From Caprella mutica (Eukaryota; Arthropoda; Malacostraca; Amphipoda; Caprellidae), in the NCBI GenBank assembly GCA_947561585.1, contig CANNZV010000260.1, forward strand, positions 62,001 through 126,000: a stretch of 64,000 nt of DNA. The letters are read 5' to 3'. Below the pieces are notes generated by a model. It was not told the DNA's origin. It did no database searches and saw nothing but the letters and a program-made list of their open reading frames with translations. This document shows, piece by piece, positions 1 to 10,409 of the stretch. Positions within the stretch are counted from its first letter, which is position 1; every line of letters starts with the position of its first letter. The position numbers and the translations under genes are program-made.

Positions 1-1403
1 ATTTTATGCGTTACTTTGGTTCATGAGCTCAGTTAACTCCTATACTTCCAAGTACGGTGACGGTGAGTGTCCGGGTACTCTACATTCCAGTAGGAGAATG
101 TCCACTACTGAAAATATATAAAGTCAATTGAAGTCACTGAGAATGTTGTTAATGGTTTAATTTCAGCTGAAACATCAGCCAAAGAAATATGTACACGAAT
201 GAGGACTTTAAAGAGCTTAACTGGCAGTCCGTGATTTACTCCTTGCATACCGGATTAATGATTACGTTATTATCATTATATATAATAATAACTCATCATA
301 AAGTGAATTACAGAGTACCAAAGGTTTAAAATGAGCAGTCACGTTTAAGTTTAAAACTTGAGGGTTAGAAGTGTTAAAAACAGAACGTAATTAGTCGTAG
401 GTAGGTACGAAGTTAGTCACAACGAACTAACAGTTAAAAATAGTTAGGAACTAGTTAAAAATGTTGGCCTTCAGTATCACTACATAAAATCATCTCACTA
501 TTTTTCCATAACATACATTGTTAAGGTTAAAAAGTGGGGGATTCATTGAAAAGCTTGACAGGTTGGAAAACAGCAAATTATTTTTCTATTTCCAAACTAA
601 CAGGATCTAAAAATAGAGTTGGCCGATCAGTAATTGACAAATTCTGTATATAAATTATTGTAGCTTTATATGCAAGTAATTATTTTCGCTGATTTTATAT
701 TCTACCTATACGAAGATATTGCAATGAGAATCGAATTTTCTTTCCCTTTCACTGTCCAGATATTAGAGTGTTGTTGTTATGACGTCACGCACGCAACTAA
801 TATACATATTACTCGATTACAATATTTTAATTCTATTTCCCGCTTTCGAAAACAGATGGCAGTCCAAACTCTTTTGAAACAGAAATTGACGAGAGTAATG
901 TATCTTATTGTAGTATAATATATTTGGTTATATAGTCTTATTTTACGCTTTTGTTTCTCGTATGTGAGCATGTTGGACGTTTTGACTTCAAGACTACGTG
1001 CCTTCCTAAATTCGCATATAATTATATTATATTTATATTTATTTATTTCTCAAATACCCTTACAGAATGTCCGAGAGAGCAGCCGGGCAATTACTCTCCC
1101 GTTACAAAATATTAAGAATATTAATTTGAGAGCTCATAACCATAACCCCATAATTCGAGGATGCTATAACATTATAGAAGTAAAAAGGTATTGCCAAATG
1201 TCGCAAGGTAATCTAAGCAGCTACTATTAATTCAGTTATTCCAGCTCTATAGTTATACCTGTCGTGAATTTATTATATCAATATATTTACATCTCGTTCG
1301 AATTTATGTTTTTCCAGAACACTCATATATTTAATTGTATTTTATCAATTTGACAATTAATATACTACAGAATTAATAAGTCTCTTCTTATCGTATCTTT
1401 ATT
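1..1403. other. AT-rich non-coding stretch
   Basis: I see no gene here. Small open frames at 670-918 and 964-1230 have no recognisable composition or motif and start or end in low-complexity sequence. Around 53-110 there are GG...CC-type short units (GGGTACTCTACATTCC, then AGGAGAATGTCC) like those at the ends of the inverted-ended elements described below. No inverted partner is visible; a similar direct copy lies near 2896-2930. Confidence 0.5.
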
Positions 1404-2513
1404 TGATGTCCGGAAAACTGCCAGGCGGAAAACTGCCGAAGCGGAAAACTGCCTGGCGAAAAACTGCCAGGCGGAAAACTGCCAGTCACTTTCTGAATTT
1501 AATGATTTTAGTCAGAAATAACATTTTGATTTATAAAAAATGACGTTCGCTCTTAGTTAAAAGGAGTTAAGAGAACATTCATTTTCACTTAGTATATAAA
1601 ACAAAATTATAGTATTTTTTTTCATTAGAAAAATACATATAATATATTATTATATAAATATTACAGTAAAAAATCAAATACATGATATAAATTATAAAAT
1701 AAAACCTTTCTTAGTAAATACTAAAAGAAGAAGAAATAAATAAATGATTGTATTTGGGACAGTGTACAATTTCCTTGTTTACACAACTCATCTTTACATT
1801 ATCATTTCATAACGGGTTTAGTGTCTAATTATTTTATTTTTGTTTCTAATTTGATAATTGAACAAGCCTCATTATAGTTTGTTAAATATTTATAATTTGC
1901 AACACAACATCTATGATTATCAAACTGATATTACCTACCTAATTCTCTGACAATTTCACTCTATCGAATTGGATTGCATATAAATTAAAAATACTTTTAC
2001 AAATAAATGAAAATTGTAAAATTGAAGTTGTTAATGCTATGGAGAATAAAATTGTAAATGTAATATATAATTATATTGAACATACATATAAGCTATGTAA
2101 CATACACTTAATTTATAATATACAAGATATAACTTATAAATCTTATATACATATAGAATCCTATAGAATCCTAGATATATAAATATATACAAGTTTTTTA
2201 TAAATGTACGCGAATTGACAATAAGTTAAAAATGGTCATTGTAATTTCTTTTTGTGTACTGAATTTGGTTTACTGTCTTTAATAAAGTAGCTTTGTTGAA
2301 ATACTATTTTCCATTGAATATTAAGTTTTTCAATAATCTATATACTTTAGTTATATCTGTAAAAAAATAAATGTCTCCTTAATCACTCGACGAATGGCTA
2401 ACGCTGTTTTTTATGAATTAAAAAGTTCTTAGAATGTGTTTATCAATAATCAAAAAATACATAAATTGCCAATAAGTGACTGGCAGATTTCCGCCTGGCA
2501 GTATTCCGTGTAC
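1404..2513. mobile_element. Inverted-ended element A with 15-bp terminal units
   Basis: The left end (1404-1492) holds about five units close to GGCGGAAAACTGCCA. The right end (2474-2513), read on the minus strand, holds two of the same units in the same order. Both ends close inwards with the same GCCAGTCACTT. Between them lies about 1 kb of AT-rich sequence without an open frame. The arrangement is that of a foldback-type non-autonomous element: inverted ends made of tandem repeats and no coding content. No target-site duplication is obvious. Confidence 0.55.
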
Positions 2514-3749
2514 CCTTTATTTTCTAATATGTATATTTAACATTAATACTTTAAAGACATATAATCCACGAATTATACCATGACTAATGTTTTTTTTGTT
2601 AAACATGCATACAACAGACTTAGCCCATTCTATATATGTATGTACAATTATTTTACATATAAGTACCATTTGAAGCTAGGTTTTAATTTACCGAAATATT
2701 AATGATTTTTAGGTTTTCAATTAGTTAACTGAATTTGTTAAAAGTTGGAATGTTTTATAGAAATAAATAAATTATAATTTATTGAAAGAGAAATTAGGTG
2801 ACGCTTTCCGGTTAGTGCACCGAAGACAACATTGAAAAACATTTTAAAATACTTTTATCATCATGAGTATCAGGCATAAGAATTAATTATATTTATGTCC
2901 TGTACTGCTGTAAGAATGTCCAGTAAATACCATGAAGTCATTAAGTAAGAGAAAATAAACACAACTATTTGATAATGTTTGTAATTTGTAATCACGTAAC
3001 TAATTACTACAAAGATAAGGTGTTATTTATGCCAATGAGTTGTCTCATTAATATATTAGTTGATTACATTTTTTTCATATTTTCAACTTCGAAGTTATGC
3101 TCTTAGAATACCCTCCTATTGTTGTTGTTGATCGATGATCTTTTTAATTTGGTCACGACTGTACAATCCTCTGATTAATGTTTGTGCAGGAAGGAGATTA
3201 GATGATAGGAATTATTAAAGTTTTTTACTTCGCTAACTGCATCATCAAAATGCAAGAACTCAGCCTGTAGTCTTACTTACCAATTAATAATTAAACACAA
3301 GGTGAGATTTTGTGTAGAAACTAAATAACTTATTTTTTATTTGCACATATTTTATATAATTTTAGTAACAAAACTTCTAGTAAATCATAGTAATTTGTAT
3401 CACTAAATGCTTTTAAAAATGTGTTCTTTGCCTTAAGTAGCAGAGGCTGGGCAGTGAGAGGGAAAGAAAGAGTTAGTTTCATTGCGTTATCTTCGTAATA
3501 TTGAAACCACCAAAATGATTACTTACATAGCTACTATTTTAGTGACTGAATTATTCAATTACTGATCAGCCAACTCCACCTATTGCTTTATATAAGTGAA
3601 ACATAATTATATCCTGAAATTATATTTTAATTGACCAGTTTACTCTCTAAAATATGCTTTAGAAATTATCTCTATTAACTGAAGAGATAATCGAACATTA
3701 AAAAAATCAACTCGATTTGTAAGCGATCGTCATATACGATTTTGTATAA
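2514..3749. other. Intergenic, nothing recognised
   Basis: AT-rich sequence with no open frame of note and no repeat array. I see nothing here that can be annotated. Confidence 0.5.
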
Positions 3750-3949
3750 AAGGGAGTATGGTCATGAGCTCCACCGGACTTAAGCCCCCGGTCATGAGCC
3801 CCCCCCCCCCCCGGTCACGAGCCCCTCCGTTTTTTAATCCTTATTTACCTAGTTAAACAAATTAAGAGCTACTTAGATAAGTATAACTGAGAGTAACTAC
3901 CTAAGTAGGTATAAAATAATTTTTCATTTCTTTCATTTTTTAAATTCTA

Positions 3950-4158
3950 CACTAGCGGACAAAAATGTCGGACAATTCAGTTTTTTTACCATTTCTGCAA
4001 TATTATCCAATGGATTTGAATAATTTTTACACTCAATGTAGCCACTTATAGTGTTAATAATGATACAAAATTTCAGCTTAATACGTAGGATAGAAAAAAA
4101 ACTTATGGTGGAGTCAATTTTTTTCTCAAAATCACAGTGCCAAAAGTGTGGGACAATG
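3950..4158 (+). repeat. Left inverted repeat of the Tc1 element
   Basis: About 209 bp, matching the inverse of 5343-5550 nearly throughout, with scattered substitutions and a one-base length difference. The inner edge is CAAAAGTGTGGGACAATG. Confidence 0.9.
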
Positions 4159-4209
4159 TGAACAAAAATCTAAATAACTTCATATAGACCAAAAAATTTC
4201 AGACTTACA

Positions 4210-5223
4210 TTAATATTTAGTGAAAAGGCCTTTGTTATCGATGAGCAGCACACCTTCTACCACAGGATTGAATGAGACGGCGACAATCATCCCGTGACAC
4301 TTTCGCCCACTCTTCTTTGAGTTTGAGCCAAAGATCTTCAGTGTTGTTGGGATTCCTGGCACTCACATTCTTCCCCAAAGTGGACCACAGGTTTTCTATT
4401 GGACTAAGGTCCGGACTTTGCGGGGACCAATCCATTACAGCCACATTTTTCTCCCAAAGAAACTCCATCACATGTTTAGCTTTGTGGCAGAGGGCGTTAT
4501 CCTGCATGAAAATGGGCGATTCGCAGGCAGAACGTCTAAGTATTGGGATGACATGATCTCGTAACAAGTTCTTGTAGATGGTTCCATTAACTCTGGTGTT
4601 TAGACGAACGAGATCAGTCATCCCTTCCCATGAAATCATGCCGAACACCATTACGCTGCCCCCACCAAACTTGACTGTTTTCTTGGTGCACTTTTTATCG
4701 AATCTTTCATGACAAAATCTTTTTACATATTTTTTCCCGTCAGATCCAAATAGATTGAACTTACTTTCATCGGAAAAAAATACATTTTGCCACTGATGGT
4801 CGATCCATAGTACATGATCTTCGGCGAAGCTCAATCGAACTTTCTCGTTTTTGAGGCTAATCAAAGGCTTCTTCGCGGGTGACCTTGCAAAGAGGCCAAT
4901 TTCGCGGAGGCGTCTAGACACGGTTCTACTAGAAACATTGACATCGTAGGAGGTACTCATTTCACGAGAAATACCTGCTGCCTTCTGAAACCTATCCTTC
5001 AGTGCCATTTTCCTCATGATCCTATCGTCTTAGGAGTGGTGTTTCGCGGTCTACCCTTCTTCTTCGGTGGTGAAACTTTCCCAGTCTTCTTGTAGTCCTT
5101 TATTATTCTTCCCACAACACTTTTGGACAACTGCAAGTCCTCGGCTATCTTTCGGACTGAATTTTTATCTTCATAAAGTTGTACAATTCTTCTTTTCATG
5201 GAGGCGGTCATTTTCGGTGCCAT
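4210..5223 (-). pseudogene. Tc1 transposase, frameshifted twice
   Basis: This would be a cut-and-paste transposase of about 337 residues, normal for Tc1. The start at 5223 (MAPKMTASMKRR) opens an N-terminal helix-turn-helix region with KIAEDLQLSKSVVGRII and the basic KKKGRPR linker. A shift near 5017-5030 moves the frame. The catalytic part then reads to 4235 with the three acidic residues in FFSDESKF, MQDNALCH and SPIENLW; the last two are 34 residues apart (DD34E). The usual C-terminal end (KGLFTKY) is present just beyond, but in another frame, so a second shift lies near 4247 and the true stop is at 4210. I infer an inactive copy; its ends could still be moved by an active relative. Confidence 0.92.
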
Positions 5224-5342
5224 TGCTATGATGTAACCGGCTGAAATGTAAACAAAGTGGTGCAATCGACTTATTCTTCATTGCCATAGAGAGAAATGTG
5301 GATAAACTGACTTTAAACTGCCTTTAAATAGTATTTTTCTAA

Positions 5343-5550
5343 CATTGTCCCACACTTTTGGCACTGTGATTTTGAGAAAAAAATTGACTCCACCAAGAGT
5401 TTTTTCCTATCCTACGTATTAGGCTGAAATTTTATATCATCATTAACACTATAAGTGGCTACATTGAGTGTAAAAATTATTTAAATCCATTGGAAAATAT
5501 TGCAGAAATGGTATAAAAACTGAATTGTCACACATTTTTGTCCGCTAGTG
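5343..5550 (-). repeat. Right inverted repeat of the Tc1 element
   Basis: Inverse of 3950-4158. It ends in TCCGCTAGTG followed by the TA target dinucleotide. Confidence 0.9.
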
Positions 5551-5938
5551 TATATACCTCTATTATTTTACTTTATTTCTCATAGTAATTAGTTTTATGC
5601 AATCCCTCATTTGATTTCACAATTTAATGAAGTTTGTTGTATCCACTAGTTTGTTGTACTGCGCACTTCATGATTGTTTAATGACCTGGCAGTGGGGTTC
5701 GGGGAGCGGCACGCCATCCTATATACATAAATCTTATACTAAATCAGTAATAAACTACAAAAGTGTCAGACTAATGGGTAGTCGGACTAATGCAGTTATA
5801 CCTACTCAGGTAGTTACTCTCAGTTATACCTAACTAAGTAGTTCTTCATTTTCTTAAGTAGGTTAATAAGGTTTAAAAAACAGTGGGTGGGGGAGCTCGT
5901 GACCGGGGGGGGGGGGGGGAGCTTATGACCTACTCCCA

Positions 5939-7611
5939 AATAAAAGTACCTTTACAAAATATTTTGTTAGTTAAATGAGCATTGGACATAAATAAAATTT
6001 AGATCAAACTATAGTTAACCCTAATGGGTTTGACTATCAGAATGCACGGGAAGGTTTGAATATATGTTTAAAAAGCACGTCTTATTTATAATCCTACAGT
6101 ACTGTATGTTTTACAAGTTGTTAGTATATATACTAAACTAATGTGTACCAAGTTTCAAGTAAAAATATCGAACAAATAAGGAGAAATAAATACATAGTTA
6201 TATAAGACATTGGCAACTGTGAGAGCAGAGCTGTGATTGGGTGGAGTGTGACCCAATCACAGCTCGCGCATGTGTGTGTACTCCATGAAAACGTGGACAG
6301 ATGTTTGCCTATAGGCCAACCAAACTGTATTTCTACGTTGCCATACGTCACCACAGTACAATTAATTTCCTGATTTACTTGATTTACGGCGATTTTTTTT
6401 TCAGCTTTTAAATACAAAAATATATTTGGTCTTTATCTAAGAATAGAGTCAGGAAAGGCTGGTAAATTTAAAGGAATGTCATGAAAAATATTAAATAATT
6501 CAAAAAGGATGTGGCTAGAAAACTAACGTCAAACTCATTAGTGTTCAGGGGTTCGAAACCCTTCGGAATATTTTTCTTTATAAATAGTGTGAGAGTTCTG
6601 AAATTTTGTAAACATGTTGAAAAGGACAGAAGAAAATGCTATTGTTCCTCCTAAAATTTAACTACAGTCAATAAAAAGCTATTTGTTTTAGTAGAAAACG
6701 GATATTTAAGGGTTAACTTAATCGCTTTATATCAGCTTCACATTTTCACTTAGAGATATTCATTTGAAAGATTAATTTGAAAGAAATGAAGTTGTTTCAC
6801 GATATAAGATTGAGATATTTGATTAGAAGAAAAATCTGAAAAAGGAAACATTTTTGGAAAACCCTATTTTTAGCCTATATTTCATTTTATTTTACCTATA
6901 ATTTTTTTCTAATTCAAATATCTAAAATACTAAATCTAAATCTGAATCTAGATTAAAATATCTTATGTTTTTTATAAAGCACCTCTTTCTTTCTACAACA
7001 AAAACTTACAGAAACATTGAGCGTCAATCATCCCAATACATAGGTTTACAGGATAGACTGAAGCATCTCTATCATCAGGTCATCTTGCACTAGAAGGATG
7101 TACCACTTAAACCAGAGACCTATCCTCCTCGCACAAAAGTGAGTGATTCCTTATTGTAGCCTAAAGTGCAGGGGCATATAGTTTATATTTCCTAAAAATA
7201 TCCCCAATTCAACTCCCTCATCCCTCTTTGGTGTGGAGCGGCAGATGCGTTCCTAGCCACCTCTCCACCTTTCACCCCCAATGTACGCGCTACAGACCCG
7301 CTATTACTGCAATATTTTCACAGCACTGTAGTTGTGATTTAGGCCAATTCATTTTTTGATATTTTTTCTAATTCATTGTTTTTCTGAAGGGTGTATCTAC
7401 CCTTAAATGCCACCAGAAGTGTCCCATCTCGAACAGTTTTAGTCAGCTATAATTTAAATTTAAAGGCATTTAATATTTTACACAGAATAGGAGTTTATTT
7501 GAAAATTTCAAAAATCTAATAAAGAAGCTATAACTTATATTTTCATAACTGATAAGTTCATAATTACTTAATCTTCCATTGTAATTAATACTTAATGTTT
7601 TTCCATTTCAG
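5939..7611. other. Intergenic, one small hairpin
   Basis: No gene is visible. It contains the 14-bp-arm hairpin at 6229-6264. Near 6508-6570 there is a short tRNA-like trace with a possible T arm around TTCGAAA; this is too weak to call a SINE. A possible splice acceptor (TTCCATTTCAG) ends at 7611, upstream of the transporter exon. Confidence 0.4.
6229..6264. repeat. Hairpin, 14-bp perfect arms
   Basis: AGCTGTGATTGGGT at 6229-6242 and its exact inverse at 6251-6264, with an 8-base loop. No target duplication or larger element is visible around it. Confidence 0.7.
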
Positions 7612-7753
7612 ATGACGTAATGTCACTCACAAGTTGTGCAGTAAAGAAAAATATTGACATTTGGTTAGTTAGATAGTCCAAATATAAATCAAATTAAGAC
7701 GATATTTTTACATTGAGAATATATCTCTAATAGTTGTGAGATAATTTGCTATC

Positions 7754-8758
7754 ATGAAGCTCACAAGAAGAGAACTTTTGACTTTCATCACAATCGGAAT
7801 ATCACATTTAGGATGCGGAATAATTTTAGGAATTCAAGCCCCATTCTATCCTGCTGTGGCGTCATCAAAAGGTGTCTCTCCGACCATCTTTGGCATGGTT
7901 TTTGGCGCCTTTCAACTCACTGTCTTTTTGGTATCACCAATATTGGGTCAATACATTAATGTCATCGGTGCAAGGTTTATGTTGATTTCTGGATTGTTCA
8001 CAACAGGAACTACCTGCGTCATGTTTGGCTTTTTGGAATATATGAATGATTACAACACATTCGTTACATTTTCTTTCCTTATTCGGATTGTAGAAGCTTT
8101 AGGCAATGCATGTTATATGACAGCCTCCTTCAGTATAGCGACTCAGGAGTTCAGCCACTGTATCTCTACGATGATCTCTATTCTGGAGATATTTTATGGA
8201 ACAGGACTGGCAATCGGACCCACAATAGGAGGTGTACTCTATGAATATGGCGGATTCGTTGCACCCTTCACAATTCTTGGATCAGTCATCGTCTTGTCAG
8301 GAATAATGACTATATTCCTTCTTCCCCACACTGATATTTCAGAATTGGAATGCAAACATTCAATTTGGAATCTTTTAGGAAGACCCGAAATTCTCTTGTC
8401 AGTTTTTGCAGTGGTTGCAGGATGTACTAACATCGGATTTATTGATGCAACACTGGAAGTTCATCTAAGACTTTTTGAGCTAAGTCCCTTATATGTAGGA
8501 GTCTTTTTCTTCATTACTGGATTATTTTACTCGGTATCAGCCCCAATTTGGGGGTTGTGCATCGATAGAGGATTCCATCATCGATACGTGGTCTTATGCG
8601 GTGCAAGTCTTGCCATTGTTGCTTTCACTTTTTTAGGACCGGCACCATTCATACCCCTTGAACCGAACATTCCAATGGTCGTACTCTCGCTAGTTATACA
8701 AGGAATAGCTTTTGGATCTCTGATGATCGCTTCCTTTTCTGGGGGGCAAATAGATGCT
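7754..8758 (+). CDS. SLC18B1: SLC18B1-like MFS transporter (large exon, C-terminus missing)
   Basis: Membrane transporter of the major facilitator superfamily. In mammals SLC18B1 is a vesicular polyamine transporter; the substrate here is an inference. The ATG at 7754 opens 335 codons with about ten membrane segments (roughly residues 10-30, 46-66, 74-94, 103-125, 140-160, 168-190, 211-232, 246-268, 279-297, 307-328). Family marks include QAPFYPAVASSKG after segment 1, RIVEALGNA before segment 5, GPTIGGVLYEYGGF around 155-168 and the APIWGLCIDRG loop after segment 8. The frame would stop at 8776, but GT at 8759-8760 (GCT|GTAATG) falls at a codon boundary where homologues continue with two more segments, so I read it as a splice donor. 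No later exon is recognisable before 9800. A possible 5' UTR exon starts at 7612. There is no intron across 335 codons, which is unusual for this family. Alternative: a truncated retrocopy. Confidence 0.82.
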
Positions 8759-8776
8759 GTAATGAAAATCTTATAA

Positions 8777-9803
8777 TATTTATATTACTTACTTATATAA
8801 TTATACGTAATAATAAGGTTGGTATAACTGTAGCTTAAAGTATTATAAAATACGATAAAAAAGGTGTTTATTTTTCAATTTCACCTACTTAGGTATCTAT
8901 GTACCTACATGCAAACTAATATACATATATAGCATAATTAATAATCGTTTATTAAACTGAACACAGTATAAAAATAAATGATTTCATTTCCTGATTCTTA
9001 ATTTTGTTTGATATGAATAAATGAAAAATATATTAAAATAGAATAGGGAATAGTCACACCTTTTTCAAATTTATATTGAAATTTTCTAATCAAAAAATGT
9101 GGCGGAAAAGGTTAACAAAACAAAAATAATGAAAATCTTAAAACAATGTAGTGTTGATTGTCAAATGTAATACCTTTGATTATAATCAAAATTTGCCTAG
9201 ATACTTGGTAGAAGAATAAAATATTTGTCAAACCATATAATTTAAGAGGTAGTTGTAGCGATCTGCAGTATGGTAGAGCGAACAATAATTTTTGTCCTTT
9301 GTTGGAGCTTTTAATTAATGCACTACACATTTTAATATTGATAATTTAATATAATTTCCGTTCAAAGATCGTCCGCAGTAAGAGCATTACTTGTATTTAC
9401 ATTTTCAAATTTGAACTGCTACCTACTACGTTTAACTAAATTTACAATTTATTTGATACCTAACTATCTTTTTACCAATGTTTTTCAGTAATTAGAATAT
9501 TATGATATTCTAAATAACTATTGTATGCGTTGTTCTTGTGTTATTGAAATGCTAATTATTTTGAGTGACAAGAAATCTAGAGTGTAAATTGTATATGAAT
9601 TATTTGTCATATTATAAATGCATAGAAGTAGAATATGTGCAGTCAGGAAAATATCGAAAGCGAATAAATCCTCCTATACGTGCTTCGTTATGTTAACTGA
9701 ATTTATTTATTTTACTTTCAATTATTTTAATGTTCTTTCTCCAGGTGAAGTCTTTATTAAAATGTAAAAGTAAATGAATGAAATAAAATATAAAAATGAG
9801 CAA
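8777..9803. other. Intergenic or intronic, nothing recognised
   Basis: If the transporter continues, this is its intron. The remaining family segments were looked for and not seen. No array and no element ends are present before 9804. Confidence 0.4.
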
Positions 9804-10409
9804 TTGATTGTTTTTACCGGTGACAGGACAATAACCCCCCGAGCAAAAAAAACCCCTCGGTCAAAAAACCCCCGAGCAATATACCCCCTGGACAAAAACC
9901 CCCGTACAATAAACCCCCCGGACAAATACCCCCCGGACAAGAACACCCCAAGCAAAAAAAACCCGGTGCAAAAAAACCCCGGTCGATATTGTAAATAGCA
10001 TAATTCATTTTAATTAATTTTCAATATTTTTTTATTAATAAAATCACTATATGTTATAAATATAAAGAGATAAAGTGCACCTAAGGTTAGGTTAGCAGTC
10101 CGATTGGGGGGTTGTGGGGGGGGGGGTTGATTGGCTTGCCCCCCCGGCCAGGTTTGATAGTGACAAAATGTATACTTTTTTTTTTACTATAAAATAGGTA
10201 ATTGGATATACCTTATTTTGCAAAAAAATTGTCATATTTTCGAAGAAAATGTAATAATTATTGGTTCGCATTGAATAATGTTTAATATATTAATAAAAAT
10301 GAATTATGGTATTTATATAGACCGGGGGTATTTTGCACGGGGGTTTTTTGACCGCGGGTTTTTTTTGCACGGGGGGTTATTGTCCTGGAATCGTTTTTAC
10401 CATCCATCA
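9804..10409. mobile_element. Inverted-ended element C with CCCC-rich terminal units
   Basis: The left end (9804-9990) is a run of degenerate units like GGACAATAACCCCC, GGTCAAAAAACCCCC and GGACAAATACCCCC. The right end (10319-10409) is the inverse, with GGGGGTTATTGTCC and GGGGGTTTTTTGACC. Both begin outside with an AC-rich run and CAGGACAATAACCCCC. On the inner side the similarity continues through CATAATTCATTTT. The centre (10110-10150) contains a G-run and a CCCCCCGGCC block. There is no coding content; the open frames on both strands here are by-products of the units. Confidence 0.6.

Larger units (their letters stand above)
3950..5550 (-). mobile_element. Tc1/mariner element with long terminal inverted repeats
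   Basis: The ends are CACTAGCGGACAAAAATGT and its inverted copy, each next to a TA dinucleotide (3948-3949 and 5551-5552), the target duplication expected for Tc1/mariner. Inverted repeats of about 209 bp run from 3950 to 4158 and 5343 to 5550, and they are still nearly identical. Inside lies one minus-strand transposase gene. Total length is 1601 bp, a normal size for a full Tc1-type element. The good match between the repeats suggests a fairly recent insertion, although the transposase is broken. Confidence 0.93.
3750..5938. mobile_element. Inverted-ended element B, split by a Tc1 insertion
   Basis: The left arm (about 3750-3915) and right arm (about 5789-5938) are inverted copies. Both contain GGTCATGAGCTCC-type or GGTCATAAGCTCC units, a run of about 15 C (left) or G (right), GGTCACGAGC, a GTTTTTTAA stretch and TATAACTGAGAGTAACTACC. 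The complete Tc1 copy lies between the arms, so it entered an older element with inverted ends. Arm similarity continues for about 150 bp, with substitutions and small indels. Confidence 0.6.

Noticed and set aside
53..2930. Pairing of GTCC...AGAATGTCCA words at 76-110 and 2896-2930 as element ends
   Set aside because: They are in direct, not inverse, orientation and only loosely similar.
6508..6570. tRNA or tRNA-derived SINE with a B-box-like GGTTCGAAACC
   Set aside because: Only the T-arm-like part is convincing; no full cloverleaf and no tail.
9722..10008. Three overlapping small frames rich in Gly/Pro/Arg
   Set aside because: They follow the short C-rich units of element C and change with unit phase.
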